A DNA stretch of 51,871 nucleotides from Hymenobacter terrestris. Lineage in GTDB: Bacteria > Bacteroidota > Bacteroidia > Cytophagales > Hymenobacteraceae. Of this stretch, positions 1 to 8,137 are shown piece by piece (position 1 is the stretch's first letter; every line of letters starts with the position of its first letter). Under the pieces are notes generated by a model. It worked only from the letters and a program-made list of their open reading frames with translations. It was not told the DNA's origin and did not search any database. The stretch is taken from positions 1-51,871 of the forward strand of contig NZ_JABKAV010000022.1 in assembly GCF_013377905.1 (NCBI RefSeq). The letters run 5' to 3'. The position numbers and the translations under genes are program-made.

Positions 1-1
1 G

Positions 2-1315
2 CCCAGGACAACCCCCGCCGACCACGCCTGCATCAACGGCCAGCGCCTGAACCCGGAGAGCCTGATGATGAGCTACGGCTACACGCCCGCCTGGAGCGAG
101 GGCGCCATCAAGCCCCCCATTTTCCAGACCTCGACCTTCGTGTTTAAGAATGCCGAGGAGGGCAAGGCCTTCTTCGAGCTAGCCTACGGATTGCGCCAGC
201 AGGGGCCCGATGAGGAAATGGGCCTCATCTACTCCCGCCTCAACAACCCCAGCCTCGAAATTCTCGAAAACCGCCTTACGCTCTGGGATGAGGCCGAAGA
301 AGCTGCTTCGTTCGCCTCAGGCATGGCCGCCATCAGCACCACGCTGCTGGCCCTGCTGCAGCCCGGCGACGTAGTGCTGCACTCCGAGCCCGTGTACGGC
401 GGCTCCGATTTCTTCCTGAAAAACGTGCTGCGCAAGTTTGGCATCGAGGCCGTGGGCTTCCGCCCCACCGCCAGCCCCGAAGAAATGCAGGCCCAGGCCG
501 CCGCCATTGCGCCCGGGCGCCTGGCCATGATTTACGTGGAAACGCCCGCCAACCCCACCAACCACCTCATCGACCTCGACGCCTGCGCCGCCCTGGCCCG
601 CCAGTACGCCACACCCGACAAGCCGGTGCGCTTCGTGGTCGACAACACGTTCCTGGGCCCCGTGTTCCAGCACCCGCTCAAGCACGGCGCCGACGTGGTG
701 CTGTACTCGGCCACCAAGTTCCTAGGCGGCCACTCCGACCTGATTGCCGGGGCCGCGCTCAGCAGCCACGCCCTGATGAAGGAAATCAAGGGCATGCGTA
801 CGTTCATGGGCACTATGTGCGACCCCAACACCGGCTGGATGCTGATGCGCAGCCTCGAAACGCTGAAGCTGCGCATGGAGCGCGCCGCCCAATCGGCCCA
901 GGTTATTGCCGACTGGCTGCGCGAGCACCCGCTGGTCGAGCGCACCCATTACCTCACCCACCTCGAAGGCAACCCCGTGCAGCAGGACATCTACCAGCGT
1001 CACTGCCTCTCGCCGGGCTCCATGATTTCGTTCGACATAAAGGGCGGCGAGGCCGAAGCCTTCCGATTCCTCAACGCCCTGCGCCTCATCAAGCTGGCCG
1101 TGAGCTTGGGCGGCACCGAAAGCCTGGCCGAGCACCCCGGCACCATGACCCACTCCGACATCACCCTCGAAGACCAGAAGGAAATGGGCATCACCCCCCA
1201 AATGATTCGCCTGAGCATCGGCGTGGAAGACCCCCAGGATTTGATGCTGGATTTAGGTCAGGCATTTGAGGCCGTGGGGATGCCGAAGGAGGTTGAGGTG
1301 GCGGAAATGGCGTAG
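2..1315 (+). CDS. PLP-dependent Cys/Met metabolism enzyme (methionine gamma-lyase / cystathionine gamma-synthase-like), 5' end outside window
   Basis: Fold type I PLP enzyme of the Cys/Met metabolism family, acting on sulfur amino acids by gamma- or beta-elimination or replacement. The Schiff-base lysine lies in YSATKFLGGHSD (Lys218 if counted from the ATG at 65). The substrate-side segment YSRLNNPS and the PLP-binding DNTFLGP are present. The reading frame is open to the window edge, and the residues before the ATG-ATG at 65 (INGQRLNPES) look like family sequence, so the true start is probably upstream and this is a partial gene. The C terminus (GVEDPQDLMLDL) matches the family end. Which exact reaction it performs (MGL, CGS or CGL) cannot be fixed from sequence alone. 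A strong hairpin follows the stop. Confidence 0.85.
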   Translation, partial: PRTTPADHACINGQRLNPESLMMSYGYTPAWSEGAIKPPIFQTSTFVFKNAEEGKAFFELAYGLRQQGPDEEMGLIYSRLNNPSLEILENRLTLWDEAEEAASFASGMAAISTTLLALLQPGDVVLHSEPVYGGSDFFLKNVLRKFGIEAVGFRPTASPEEMQAQAAAIAPGRLAMIYVETPANPTNHLIDLDACAALARQYATPDKPVRFVVDNTFLGPVFQHPLKHGADVVLYSATKFLGGHSDLIAGAALSSHALMKEIKGMRTFMGTMCDPNTGWMLMRSLETLKLRMERAAQSAQVIADWLREHPLVERTHYLTHLEGNPVQQDIYQRHCLSPGSMISFDIKGGEAEAFRFLNALRLIKLAVSLGGTESLAEHPGTMTHSDITLEDQKEMGITPQMIRLSIGVEDPQDLMLDLGQAFEAVGMPKEVEVAEMA

Positions 1316-1335
1316 CCCTTCATAGCAATTGAATG

Positions 1336-1376
1336 CAAACAGGCCCGCCGCTGACCATCAGCGGCGGGCCTGTTTG
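1336..1376 (+). terminator. Rho-independent-type hairpin after the PLP enzyme
   Basis: A perfect 19-bp inverted repeat (1336-1354 with 1358-1376) around a 3-nt loop, GC-rich at its centre and ending in TGTTTG, lies 20 bp after the stop. It reads as the transcription terminator of the PLP enzyme gene. Confidence 0.8.
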
Positions 1377-1428
1377 TAAGAGTGCCGAATTCTAGTAGAT
1401 TTACAGCTTAATTCTGTAATTCTATCTT

Positions 1429-2364
1429 ATGCCGTTAACTTCTACTATTGCTGATAATCAAGGGGGTGAATTAGCACTTTCGGGCCCCACTCCGACGCAG
1501 ATTTTAGCGCCACAACCTACCCCAGCCCCCCCGGCACACGGCCCGGCACACTGCTTGAACTGCGGCCACGGCGTGCCCGACCGCTTTTGCGGGCGATGCG
1601 GGCAGGATGCCCACCACACGCACCGCCTCACGATGAAGGACATGCCCCACGACGTGCTGCACTCCATCTGGCACGTGGATAAGGGCATTCTGTACACGCT
1701 CAAAACAATGGTGTTCCGACCTGGCCCCACCATTCGGGAATACCTGGCGGGCAAGCGCGTCGACCATTTCCGGCCCCTGTCGCTGCTATTCATAATGACC
1801 GGCCTCTATGCGCTGCTCTTCTCGGTGCTGCACATCGACATGATGCCGCCGCGAGACCCCACCATGCCTGAGGCGATGAATCAGATGCAGGTGTCATTCA
1901 GTACTTTTGTCATGAAGTACTTGGCTTGGTGCTACCTGGCAACGGTGCCGGCCTGGGCGCTGTCGGCCCGCTTATTTCTGCGGCGCGGCGGCTACAACTA
2001 CGCTGAGTGCCTCATTATCGCGGCCTTTATCACGGCCATCAACAACTCTATCACTCTGCTGCTGCTGCCCGTGACCTACGCCTACAGCGGGACGCCCCAG
2101 ATTCAGACGTTCACCTTCTGCGCACTGGTGCTGGTGATAGGGTACGCCTCGTGGGCCTACGGTAGCTTGCTGAGCCACACCACCCTTGGCTGGTTGGGCC
2201 GCCTCTGGCGCGGCTTCATGACTTTCATGTTCGGCTACCTGATGCTCATCATCGCCGGGATGGTGTTGATGTTTACCCTGAACTGGTCCAGCATCAAGCA
2301 GTCGGTGAAACAGCAGGCCCAGCTGGAAAAGCAGAAGCAGGAACTGAAAAAGCAAGCCCGATAA
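1429..2364 (+). CDS. DUF3667 domain membrane protein with N-terminal zinc ribbon
   Basis: A 311-residue protein. Near residues 42-60 it carries a double CxxC zinc ribbon (LNCGHGVPDRFCGRCGQ), then the DUF3667 signature (a TLKTMVFRPGPTIREYLAGKR-type segment split over residues 84-106, and RPLSLLFI). Four or five hydrophobic transmembrane segments follow, roughly residues 112-132, 160-180, 190-215, 225-245 and 263-285, and a Lys/Gln-rich tail ends the protein. Proteins of this build are widespread in Bacteroidota and have no known function. The gene stands alone between two hairpin terminators, so it is probably monocistronic. Confidence 0.8.
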   Translation: MPLTSTIADNQGGELALSGPTPTQILAPQPTPAPPAHGPAHCLNCGHGVPDRFCGRCGQDAHHTHRLTMKDMPHDVLHSIWHVDKGILYTLKTMVFRPGPTIREYLAGKRVDHFRPLSLLFIMTGLYALLFSVLHIDMMPPRDPTMPEAMNQMQVSFSTFVMKYLAWCYLATVPAWALSARLFLRRGGYNYAECLIIAAFITAINNSITLLLLPVTYAYSGTPQIQTFTFCALVLVIGYASWAYGSLLSHTTLGWLGRLWRGFMTFMFGYLMLIIAGMVLMFTLNWSSIKQSVKQQAQLEKQKQELKKQAR

Positions 2365-2390
2365 AGCCCGCCGCCTTCCTTAATGGGCAC

Positions 2391-2426
2391 AAAAAAGCAC
2401 CCCAGAACAGTTCTAGGGTGCTTTTT
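2391..2426. terminator. Bidirectional terminator between convergent genes
   Basis: An inverted repeat of AAAAAGCACCC (2392-2402) with GGGTGCTTTTT (2416-2426) and an inner AGAA/TTCT pairing. The A-tract on one side and T-tract on the other let it serve both the DUF3667 gene (plus) and the deoxyhypusine-synthase-like gene (minus), whose stop is 23 bp away. Confidence 0.85.
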
Positions 2427-2448
2427 GCAAACTTGAGCTAGCAGCCAT

Positions 2449-3420
2449 TTACTGCCCCAGCACGATGGCAAATATCAGTGGCGCGACAATGGTGGCGTCC
2501 GACTCGATGATGTACTTGGGCGTGTCCTGGCCCAGCTTGCCCCAGGTGATTTTCTCGTTGGGCACGGCGCCCGAGTAGCTGCCGTAGCTGGTCGTGGAAT
2601 CCGAAATCTGGCAGAAGTAACCCCACAGCGGCACGGAGGTGCGGCCCAGGTCCTGGTGCAGCATGGGCACCACGCAGATGGGGAAGTCGCCGGCAATGCC
2701 GCCGCCAATCTGGAAGAAGCCGACCGGGCTTTCGTCGGTGGCCTGCTCGGTGTACCAGCCGGCCAGGTAAATCATGTACTCGATGCCGGTGCGCACGGTA
2801 TGCACGTTCTTGATGTCGCCGGAAATGACGTGGCCGGCGAAGATGTTGCCCAGCGTCGAGTCTTCCCAGCCGGGGCAGATGATGGGCAGGTTTTTCTCGG
2901 CGGCGGCCAGCATCCAGCTGTCCTTGGGGTCAATCTGGTAATACTGCTCCAGCTCGCCCGACTTCAAAATCTGGTAGAAGAACTCGTGGGGGAAGTACTG
3001 CTCGCCGGCCTTGTCGGCCTTCTCCCAGAACTTGAGCACCGAGTGCTCCAGGCGGCGCATGGCCTCCTCTTCGGGAATGCAGGTATCCGTTACGCGGTTC
3101 ATGTGGCGCTCCAGCAGGGCCTGCTCGTCGGCGGGCGTCAGGTCGCGGTAGTTGGGCACCCGCTCATAGAAATCGTGGGCCACGAGGTTGAAGATATCTT
3201 CCTCCAAGTTAGCGCCGGTACAGCTGATAATCTGCACTTTATCTTCCCGGATGAGCTGGGCCAGCTGAATGCCCATTTCGGCGGTGCTCATGGCCCCTGC
3301 CAGCGTAATCATCATCTTGCCTCCATCAGCGAGGTGCTTGTTGTAGCCCTCGGCCGCATCGATAAGCGCGGCAGCGTTGAAGTGGCGGTAGTGGTGCTTG
3401 AGGAAATTGGTTACAGTCAT
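2449..3420 (-). CDS. Deoxyhypusine synthase-like protein
   Basis: A 323-residue protein of the deoxyhypusine synthase family (COG1899). Eukaryotic and archaeal members transfer the aminobutyl group of spermidine to a lysine of eIF5A. The NAD-binding fold shows TLAGAMSTAEMG near residue 40 and SCTGANLEEDIFN near 67. The catalytic lysine that forms the enzyme-imine intermediate is conserved in ITWGKLG (Lys295, matching human Lys329 in SWGKI). Bacteria have no eIF5A, so the bacterial members are thought to act in polyamine metabolism, for example homospermidine-type aminobutyl transfer; that role is inferred here. No polyamine gene is adjacent. The ATG at 3420 is preceded by the 7-bp-phased repeat at 3427-3461. 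Confidence 0.85.
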   Translation of the reverse strand: MTVTNFLKHHYRHFNAAALIDAAEGYNKHLADGGKMMITLAGAMSTAEMGIQLAQLIREDKVQIISCTGANLEEDIFNLVAHDFYERVPNYRDLTPADEQALLERHMNRVTDTCIPEEEAMRRLEHSVLKFWEKADKAGEQYFPHEFFYQILKSGELEQYYQIDPKDSWMLAAAEKNLPIICPGWEDSTLGNIFAGHVISGDIKNVHTVRTGIEYMIYLAGWYTEQATDESPVGFFQIGGGIAGDFPICVVPMLHQDLGRTSVPLWGYFCQISDSTTSYGSYSGAVPNEKITWGKLGQDTPKYIIESDATIVAPLIFAIVLGQ

Positions 3421-3426
3421 TTTTTA

Positions 3427-3461
3427 AGCTTTTAGCTATTAGCTGTTAGCTGATAGCTTTA
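3427..3461. repeat. 7-bp-phased degenerate repeat, 5 units
   Basis: Five head-to-tail heptamers AGCTTTT-AGCTATT-AGCTGTT-AGCTGAT-AGCTTTA. AGCT is fixed and the last three bases vary. The repeat lies directly before the start of the deoxyhypusine-synthase-like gene. Similar phased heptamers occur at six other places in this window. Confidence 0.8.
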
Positions 3462-3482
3462 TGGAAGTAGTTTTTGCGAAAG

Positions 3483-4337
3483 CTATTGGATACCGGCCTT
3501 CGTGAGAAAAGCCGAAATGTGTTGTACGTACAAATCCCCGAAATTGTCGTAGGAGTCGGGTTGACTGGATAATGTGGGAAAGCCGCCCAAGTGGCCGCCC
3601 TCAAAAGATACCAACGTCCGCCGGGGGCGCTTGCCAGCCAATTGTTCACTGTCGGCCAAGGGAGTAAATGCGTCCTGCGTGCCACCAAACAGTAGCATCG
3701 GGCATTTTACTTTCGTCCACCGTTGCGGGTAGCTGGCCGCATCGGCGGGCAGTAGTACGTCCTTGTTTTTGAGTTGCTTTACTTTGCTTGCCAACTCTGC
3801 CGGGTTGGCCATCAGGCCTTCGGTTATCAGAAAATCCAACCGCCGCTCGGCCGCCACAGTGGCCGCTACAATGGTGCCCATCGATAGGGAAAGTACGCCC
3901 ACTTTGGATTTGGGAAGGCGTTGCCGCGTAGCCTGTACCACGGCCCGCAAGTCAGCTGCAAACTCCTCGTAATAAAGCTGGCTGGGGTTGATGGGGAAGT
4001 CGGCACTCTGGCCGAAGCCGCGGTAATCGAACAGCACCACCGCGTAGCCAGCCCGGCTTAGCGCCCGGGCCTGGTGCAGGAAATAAGACATGTTGCCGAA
4101 ATCCTGATAGGCCAATACTACGGCTACCGGCTTAGCTGCCTGGGCAGCCGGCGCAATTTCCCAGGATTTCAGCTGATAGCCATCGGCCGTCGTCACCGTG
4201 CGCGTGGTGTACGCTAGGCCTAATGAGTCGGGCGTTTGATGATAGACCCGATCCGGCTTCAGTGCCCAAGCCGGCAACACCAGCAGCAACAAAAGCAGCG
4301 TCAACAGAACCTTCGAGCAGCTTACAGAAATTCTCAT
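3483..4337 (-). CDS. Secreted alpha/beta hydrolase
   Basis: A 284-residue alpha/beta-fold hydrolase with a signal peptide (MRISVSCSKV then a leucine-rich core, cleavage near LPAWA, about residue 25), so probably periplasmic or lipid-associated. The likely catalytic triad is Ser152 in SLSMGT (the nucleophile elbow, with Ser in place of the usual first Gly), Asp222 in GGTQDAF and His249 in EGGHLGG. DYRGFGQS near residue 104 is the typical oxyanion-side loop. Substrate unknown. It ends 62 bp before the start of the deoxyhypusine-synthase-like gene on the same strand and starts 40 bp after the hslV stop, so co-transcription with hslV is possible. Confidence 0.8.
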   Translation of the reverse strand: MRISVSCSKVLLTLLLLLLVLPAWALKPDRVYHQTPDSLGLAYTTRTVTTADGYQLKSWEIAPAAQAAKPVAVVLAYQDFGNMSYFLHQARALSRAGYAVVLFDYRGFGQSADFPINPSQLYYEEFAADLRAVVQATRQRLPKSKVGVLSLSMGTIVAATVAAERRLDFLITEGLMANPAELASKVKQLKNKDVLLPADAASYPQRWTKVKCPMLLFGGTQDAFTPLADSEQLAGKRPRRTLVSFEGGHLGGFPTLSSQPDSYDNFGDLYVQHISAFLTKAGIQ

Positions 4338-4377
4338 TGGCTTGATGACAAGTAATTCACTGGAATCAGAGCCGAAA

Positions 4378-4914
4378 CTATACCGGCTCCTCGATCATGA
4401 GGTTGTGGTTGGTGTAGATGCAGATGTCGGCGGCAATGTGCAGGGCTTCCTCCACCATCTGGCGGGCCGTGAGGTGAGGGGCGTGCTTTTTCAGGGCCAG
4501 CGCGGCGGCCTGGGCGTACATCGAGCCCGAGCCGATGGCGGCCACGTCGTTGTCGGGTTCCAGCACGTCGCCGGTGCCGGCAATGATGAGCAGCTCGTCC
4601 TTATCACACACCACCATCATGGCCTCGAGCTTGCGCAGGTACTGATCTTTGCGCCACTCCTTGGCCAGCTCGATGGCGGCCCGGCGCAGCTGGCCATTAT
4701 AGCCACCCAGCTTCTCCTCGAACTTATCGAGCAGCATAAACGCATCGGCCGTGGAGCCGGCAAAGCCGGTTACCACTTTGCCATCGTGCAGCTTGCGCAC
4801 TTTGCGCACGTTGCTTTTGGCTACGTGCTTGTCCATGGTGGCCTGGCCATCGGCCCCAAGGGCCACCTGGCCATTGTGGCGGACGCCCAGAACGGTAGTA
4901 GAGCGGATTTTCAT
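4378..4914 (-). CDS. hslV: ATP-dependent protease proteolytic subunit HslV
   Basis: A 178-residue peptidase of the HslUV (ClpQY) complex, an N-terminal-threonine hydrolase that forms a double hexamer in the cytoplasm and degrades unfolded proteins fed by the HslU ATPase. The mature N terminus begins at Thr6 (TTVLGVRHNG) after a five-residue propeptide, followed by ALGADGQATM and GFAGSTADAF, both diagnostic. IAGTGDVLEPDNDVAAIGSG closes the fold. Length is normal for the family. hslU is not in this window, which is unusual compared with proteobacterial hslVU operons. Upstream lies an inverted pair of 7-bp-phased repeats (4918-5005), separating it from the E2 gene. Confidence 0.95.
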   Translation of the reverse strand: MKIRSTTVLGVRHNGQVALGADGQATMDKHVAKSNVRKVRKLHDGKVVTGFAGSTADAFMLLDKFEEKLGGYNGQLRRAAIELAKEWRKDQYLRKLEAMMVVCDKDELLIIAGTGDVLEPDNDVAAIGSGSMYAQAAALALKKHAPHLTARQMVEEALHIAADICIYTNHNLMIEEPV

Positions 4915-4917
4915 GCT

Positions 4918-5005
4918 AGTTGTCGGTTGAAAGTTGGTGGTTGTCAGTAAAAACGGAAGTCAGCTGCCGTTCCGTAACCGGACTGACAACTGACAACCAA
5001 TAGCT
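4918..5005. repeat. Inverted pair of 7-bp-phased repeats between hslV and the E2 gene
   Basis: Five plus-strand heptamers at 4918-4952 (AGTTGTC-GGTTGAA-AGTTGGT-GGTTGTC-AGTAAAA) face at least three minus-strand heptamers at 4985-5005 (read on the minus strand AGCTATT-GGTTGTC-AGTTGTC). The two halves can pair over part of their length. The element fills the 103-bp gap between two genes on the minus strand. Confidence 0.7.
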
Positions 5006-5017
5006 AACAACGAAAGA

Positions 5018-6814
5018 TTAAATCAGCATCCGTAGCGGGTCTTCGAGCAGGCTTTTGAGCGTTTGCAGGAAGGCCGCACCGGTGGCGCCATCCACCACGC
5101 GGTGGTCGCAGCTCAGCGTTACCTTCATGATGTTGCCCACAGCCAGTTCGCCGTTCTTCACCACGGCCGTCTGCTTGATGCCGCCCACGGCCAGGATGCA
5201 GGCATCCGGCGGGTTGATAATAGCCGTGAACTCGTCGATGCCGAACATGCCCAGGTTGGAAATGGTGAAGGTGCTGCCCTCCCACTCGGCGGGCTGCAGC
5301 TTCTTGCTCTTGGCCTTACCGGCCAGCTCCTTCACCTCGGTCGCAATCTGCGACATGCCTTTGCCGTCGGCGTTGCGCACTACGGGCACCAGCAGGCCCT
5401 CATCCACGGCCACGGCCACCCCGATGTTTATCACGTGGTTCTGGCGGATTCGGTCACCCAGCCACGAGGAATTCACGGCCGGGTGCTGGCGCAGCGCGAC
5501 GGCCGCCGCCTTAATCACGAGGTCGTTGAAGCTGAGCTTAACGGGCGAGAGTTCGTTGAGCTGGGTGCGTACTTCCATGGCCCGGTCCATCAGAATTTCC
5601 ATCGTCAGATAGAAATGCGGAGCCGTGAACAGGCTTTCGGAGAGGCGACGGGCAATGACTTTGCGCATCTGCGACACCGGCGTGTCGGTGTAGGTGCCGT
5701 CGGCGGGCTGAGCGGCCGGCGCGCTAGGAGCAGCGGCAGCCGGGGTGGCTTTGGGGGCCGCCTGTTCGGGCAATGCGGCCTTAATGTACTCCGACTGCGG
5801 CGCAGCATCAGCGGCAGGGGCCTTCGTGGGGGCCGCGGCAGCCGAAGCGGCCACGTCCTCTAAGTCGCGCGACACAATGCGGCCGTTCTCGCCCGAACCT
5901 TTAATGGTGTTCAGGTCGATACCTTTGTCCTTGGCAATGCTTTTGGCCAGCGGCGAGGCGAAAATGCGGCCACCGGTTGCGGCGGGGGCAGCAGCTTCGG
6001 CGGCCGGGGCGGGGGCCGAAGTAGAAGCCGACGCAGGAGCAGCGGCTTCAGCAGCTGGCCCAGCATCAGCTGCTGGAGCGTCGTCGCCGGTCTGGCCGCC
6101 GAGCAGGGCCTGCACGTCGGCCCCTTCTTCGCCAATAATGGCCAGCACGCCATCTACGGGCACTGCTTCCCCTTCCTTGGGACCGATATACAGCAGCGTG
6201 CCGTCTTCGTAGTTGTCCAGCTCCATGGTGGCCTTATCGGTTTCCACTTCGGCCAGAATATCGCCCGATTTCACCTTGTCGCCTACTTTTTTCAGCCAGC
6301 CGGCAATGGTGCCTTCGGTCATGGTGTCGCTCATCTTGGGCATCCGAATCACGGTTGCCTTTTTGCCATTGCCAACTGGTGCTGCCGCGGGCTTGGGGGC
6401 CTCCTCTTTGGCGGGCTCAGGAGAAGCCGGAGCCGGCGCAGCAGCTTTGGGAGCCTCTGGGGCTGGGGCTGGGGCCGGAGCCGGGGCTTCGGCGGCCGGA
6501 GCCTCATCCGTTTCGCCGGTGGCCAGTTGGGCGGTTTCAGCCTGGGCATCTTTCAGCAGGGAAGCAATATCCTCGCCTTCTTTGCCTACAATAGCCAGCA
6601 GCCCATTTACTACCACGGCCTCCCCTTCCTTGGGGCCGACGTAGAGCAGGGTGCCGTCCTCGTAGTTTTCGAGCTCCATGGTGGCCTTGTCGGTTTCCAC
6701 CTCGGCCAGCACGTCGCCGGATTTTACCTTGTCGCCTACTTTTTTGAGCCACGCCGCAATGACCCCCTCGGTCATTGTGTCGCTCATCTTGGGCATTTTT
6801 ATGAGTTCGGCCAT
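5018..6814 (-). CDS. Pyruvate dehydrogenase complex dihydrolipoyl acetyltransferase (E2)
   Basis: A 598-residue E2 subunit that transfers acetyl groups from lipoyl-lysine to CoA and forms the core of the complex. There are two nearly identical lipoyl domains (residues 1-80 and 153-235) with lipoylated lysines Lys43 and Lys194 in VETDKATMEL. Ala/Pro/Glu-rich linkers follow each, then a peripheral-subunit-binding domain at 283-320 (FASPLAKSIAKDKGID) and the acyltransferase domain from about 365, with catalytic His571 in SCDHRVVDG. The start is set at ATG 6814 (MAELIKMPKMSDTMTEG), because the longer reading frame adds residues unlike the family and runs into the promoter. E1 and E3 genes are not in the window. 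Confidence 0.93.
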   Translation of the reverse strand: MAELIKMPKMSDTMTEGVIAAWLKKVGDKVKSGDVLAEVETDKATMELENYEDGTLLYVGPKEGEAVVVNGLLAIVGKEGEDIASLLKDAQAETAQLATGETDEAPAAEAPAPAPAPAPEAPKAAAPAPASPEPAKEEAPKPAAAPVGNGKKATVIRMPKMSDTMTEGTIAGWLKKVGDKVKSGDILAEVETDKATMELDNYEDGTLLYIGPKEGEAVPVDGVLAIIGEEGADVQALLGGQTGDDAPAADAGPAAEAAAPASASTSAPAPAAEAAAPAATGGRIFASPLAKSIAKDKGIDLNTIKGSGENGRIVSRDLEDVAASAAAAPTKAPAADAAPQSEYIKAALPEQAAPKATPAAAAPSAPAAQPADGTYTDTPVSQMRKVIARRLSESLFTAPHFYLTMEILMDRAMEVRTQLNELSPVKLSFNDLVIKAAAVALRQHPAVNSSWLGDRIRQNHVINIGVAVAVDEGLLVPVVRNADGKGMSQIATEVKELAGKAKSKKLQPAEWEGSTFTISNLGMFGIDEFTAIINPPDACILAVGGIKQTAVVKNGELAVGNIMKVTLSCDHRVVDGATGAAFLQTLKSLLEDPLRMLI

Positions 6815-6843
6815 CTGCGTCGTCGTCGTTGAATAGAATAGGC

Positions 6844-6874
6844 CAAAATTAGCCCGAAAATTCGGGGGAGCAAA
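6844..6874 (-). promoter_or_regulatory. Bacteroidota-type promoter of the E2 gene (TTTG-N19-TAATTTTG)
   Basis: On the minus strand, TTTG (6871-6874) and TAATTTTG (6844-6851) are separated by exactly 19 bp, a full match to the Bacteroidota housekeeping promoter (TTTG-N19-21-TAnnTTTG). The predicted transcript start leaves a leader of about 25 nt before ATG 6814. Confidence 0.8.
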
Positions 6875-6979
6875 TGAAAGCCGTCTGCCGCGGCCCACCG
6901 CCGCAGGGGCGAATTTTCGCCTGCCGCGGTTTTACTGCTCAATTGCAGGAGGCAGGTATCCGAAATGGCTGTTCCGATG

Positions 6980-7441
6980 CTAGCGAAAGGTTACTGGCAT
7001 CGTCCAACGCTCCTGCCCACAGCCCCTGCGGTCGGAGCGGGCGGGAGTGAAATGCAAGGGCGCCATTAATGGAACTACCAGTTCTAACAGCGCCTGTCGT
7101 TGGCCCTCTGTCAATTGCTGACAATCAGGAGCATAACTTTTACCTGTTTTCCGCCAAGTTAGCCGCGCACAGGCAATCGTAAACTCCTTTTTGTTGAGCA
7201 GCGAATCAACCACGAACTCCACAAATACCCGGCCTGCTAACTCCCGGTGATGAACGACGAGTGGAACGTGGGCAGGCTCAACTAGCCGATAGCAATACGC
7301 TGGACAACAGCCGAGTCCACGAATAGTGTCTGGTTCTGCACCGTTCCAAGCGCGGGTTGGATTAGCAGTGGCAGTATGAGCTGCGAAAGCACCAACGATG
7401 CTTACTAGCAGCCCGATTAGGATGGTCCTGGCCGTTCTCAT
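6980..7441 (-). CDS. Small secreted hypothetical protein
   Basis: A 153-residue protein with a clear signal peptide (MRTARTILIGLLVSIVGAFA, cleavage near residue 26) and four or five Cys in the mature part, including CCPAYC. The second half (RVFVEFVVDS ... YAPDC ... FTPARSDRRG ... WTMPVTF) faintly resembles the order of elements in TonB C-terminal domains; this is a weak impression only. Its ATG overlaps the stop of the upstream phosphatase gene (ATGA overlap at 7438-7441), which predicts translational coupling. I do not recognise the family. Confidence 0.6.
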   Translation of the reverse strand: MRTARTILIGLLVSIVGAFAAHTATANPTRAWNGAEPDTIRGLGCCPAYCYRLVEPAHVPLVVHHRELAGRVFVEFVVDSLLNKKEFTIACARLTWRKTGKSYAPDCQQLTEGQRQALLELVVPLMAPLHFTPARSDRRGCGQERWTMPVTFR

Positions 7442-8061
7442 TTGACATCCTGCAAATGCCTTGTGTCCAGAAAATTGCGCACCGTGAACAGCGAGCCGGT
7501 GTACTCCAGCTCGTAGAGGCCCAGGTTATGGTGCTCGAAGTTTTCCATCTGGCTGAGCGGGTAGTTCAGCAGCTGGCACAGCAGCACGCGCATAGCTCGG
7601 CCATGCATGCACACGAGCACCGTCTGCTCGCGGGGCCGGCCGGTGAGCAGCTTGATAAACGGGCGCTGGCGGGCAGCTACCTGCTCGGGGCTTTCGCCGC
7701 CTTCGAGGGCCGAGCTGGTGCGGCCGGCATGCCAGTCCTGCAGCACGCGGTGGTACTCCTCATCTTCTTCGGGCGTGATGCGGGTTCCCTCGCGGGTACC
7801 CCAGCCAATTTCGTTCAGGCCACCGTGGGCCTCGTGGGGCAGGCCTAAGTCCAGAAAACCGGCTACCGACTCGTGGGTACGGCGCAGCAGGGAGGTGTAT
7901 ACCTTATCGAAGGGCACGTGGCTGTAGGCGGCGAAAAAGCGCGCTGCCTGCCGCCGCCCAGCCTCGTTGAGCGACGAATCGACGCCGCTGCCCTGCACGA
8001 TGCCGCGCACGTTGAAGTCGGTTTGGCCGTGACGAATCAGGTATATTTTTTTGACGCTCAC
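7438..8061 (-). CDS. Histidine phosphatase family protein (phosphoglycerate mutase-like)
   Basis: A 207-residue member of the histidine phosphatase superfamily. The phospho-accepting histidine is in LIRHGQTDFN (His11), the second catalytic His in VCMHGRAMR, and the acid is probably in NEIGWGTREG. Members are either cofactor-dependent mutases or broad phosphatases; the short length and divergent middle favour a phosphatase. The start is set at GTG 8061 (GTG AGC GTC AAA AAA): the longer frame to 8124 adds a non-homologous, repeat-derived extension. The first codons overlap the predicted promoter of the divergent men operon. Confidence 0.8.
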   Translation of the reverse strand: MSVKKIYLIRHGQTDFNVRGIVQGSGVDSSLNEAGRRQAARFFAAYSHVPFDKVYTSLLRRTHESVAGFLDLGLPHEAHGGLNEIGWGTREGTRITPEEDEEYHRVLQDWHAGRTSSALEGGESPEQVAARQRPFIKLLTGRPREQTVLVCMHGRAMRVLLCQLLNYPLSQMENFEHHNLGLYELEYTGSLFTVRNFLDTRHLQDVK

Positions 8062-8077
8062 TTTCCCCCTAGTTTTG
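8047..8077 (+). promoter_or_regulatory. Probable promoter of the menaquinone operon
   Basis: TTTT (8047-8050), 19 bp, TAGTTTTG (8070-8077) matches the Bacteroidota promoter in its -7 box, with one change in the -33 box. It points toward the menI-like gene at 8207 and predicts a leader of about 120 nt. It overlaps the start codon of the divergent phosphatase gene, so the two transcripts could compete. Confidence 0.55.
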
Positions 8078-8102
8078 CGGTTTACGCTCGTAGCACTTCT
8101 AA

Positions 8103-8137
8103 AGCTACGAGCTTCAGGCCGCAAGCTGCAAGTTTTC
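8103..8137. repeat. 7-bp-phased repeat in the phosphatase/menI intergenic region
   Basis: Phased heptamers AGCTACG-AGCTTCA-GGCCGCA-AGCTGCA-AGTTTTC. They lie in the predicted leader of the men operon. Confidence 0.6.
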
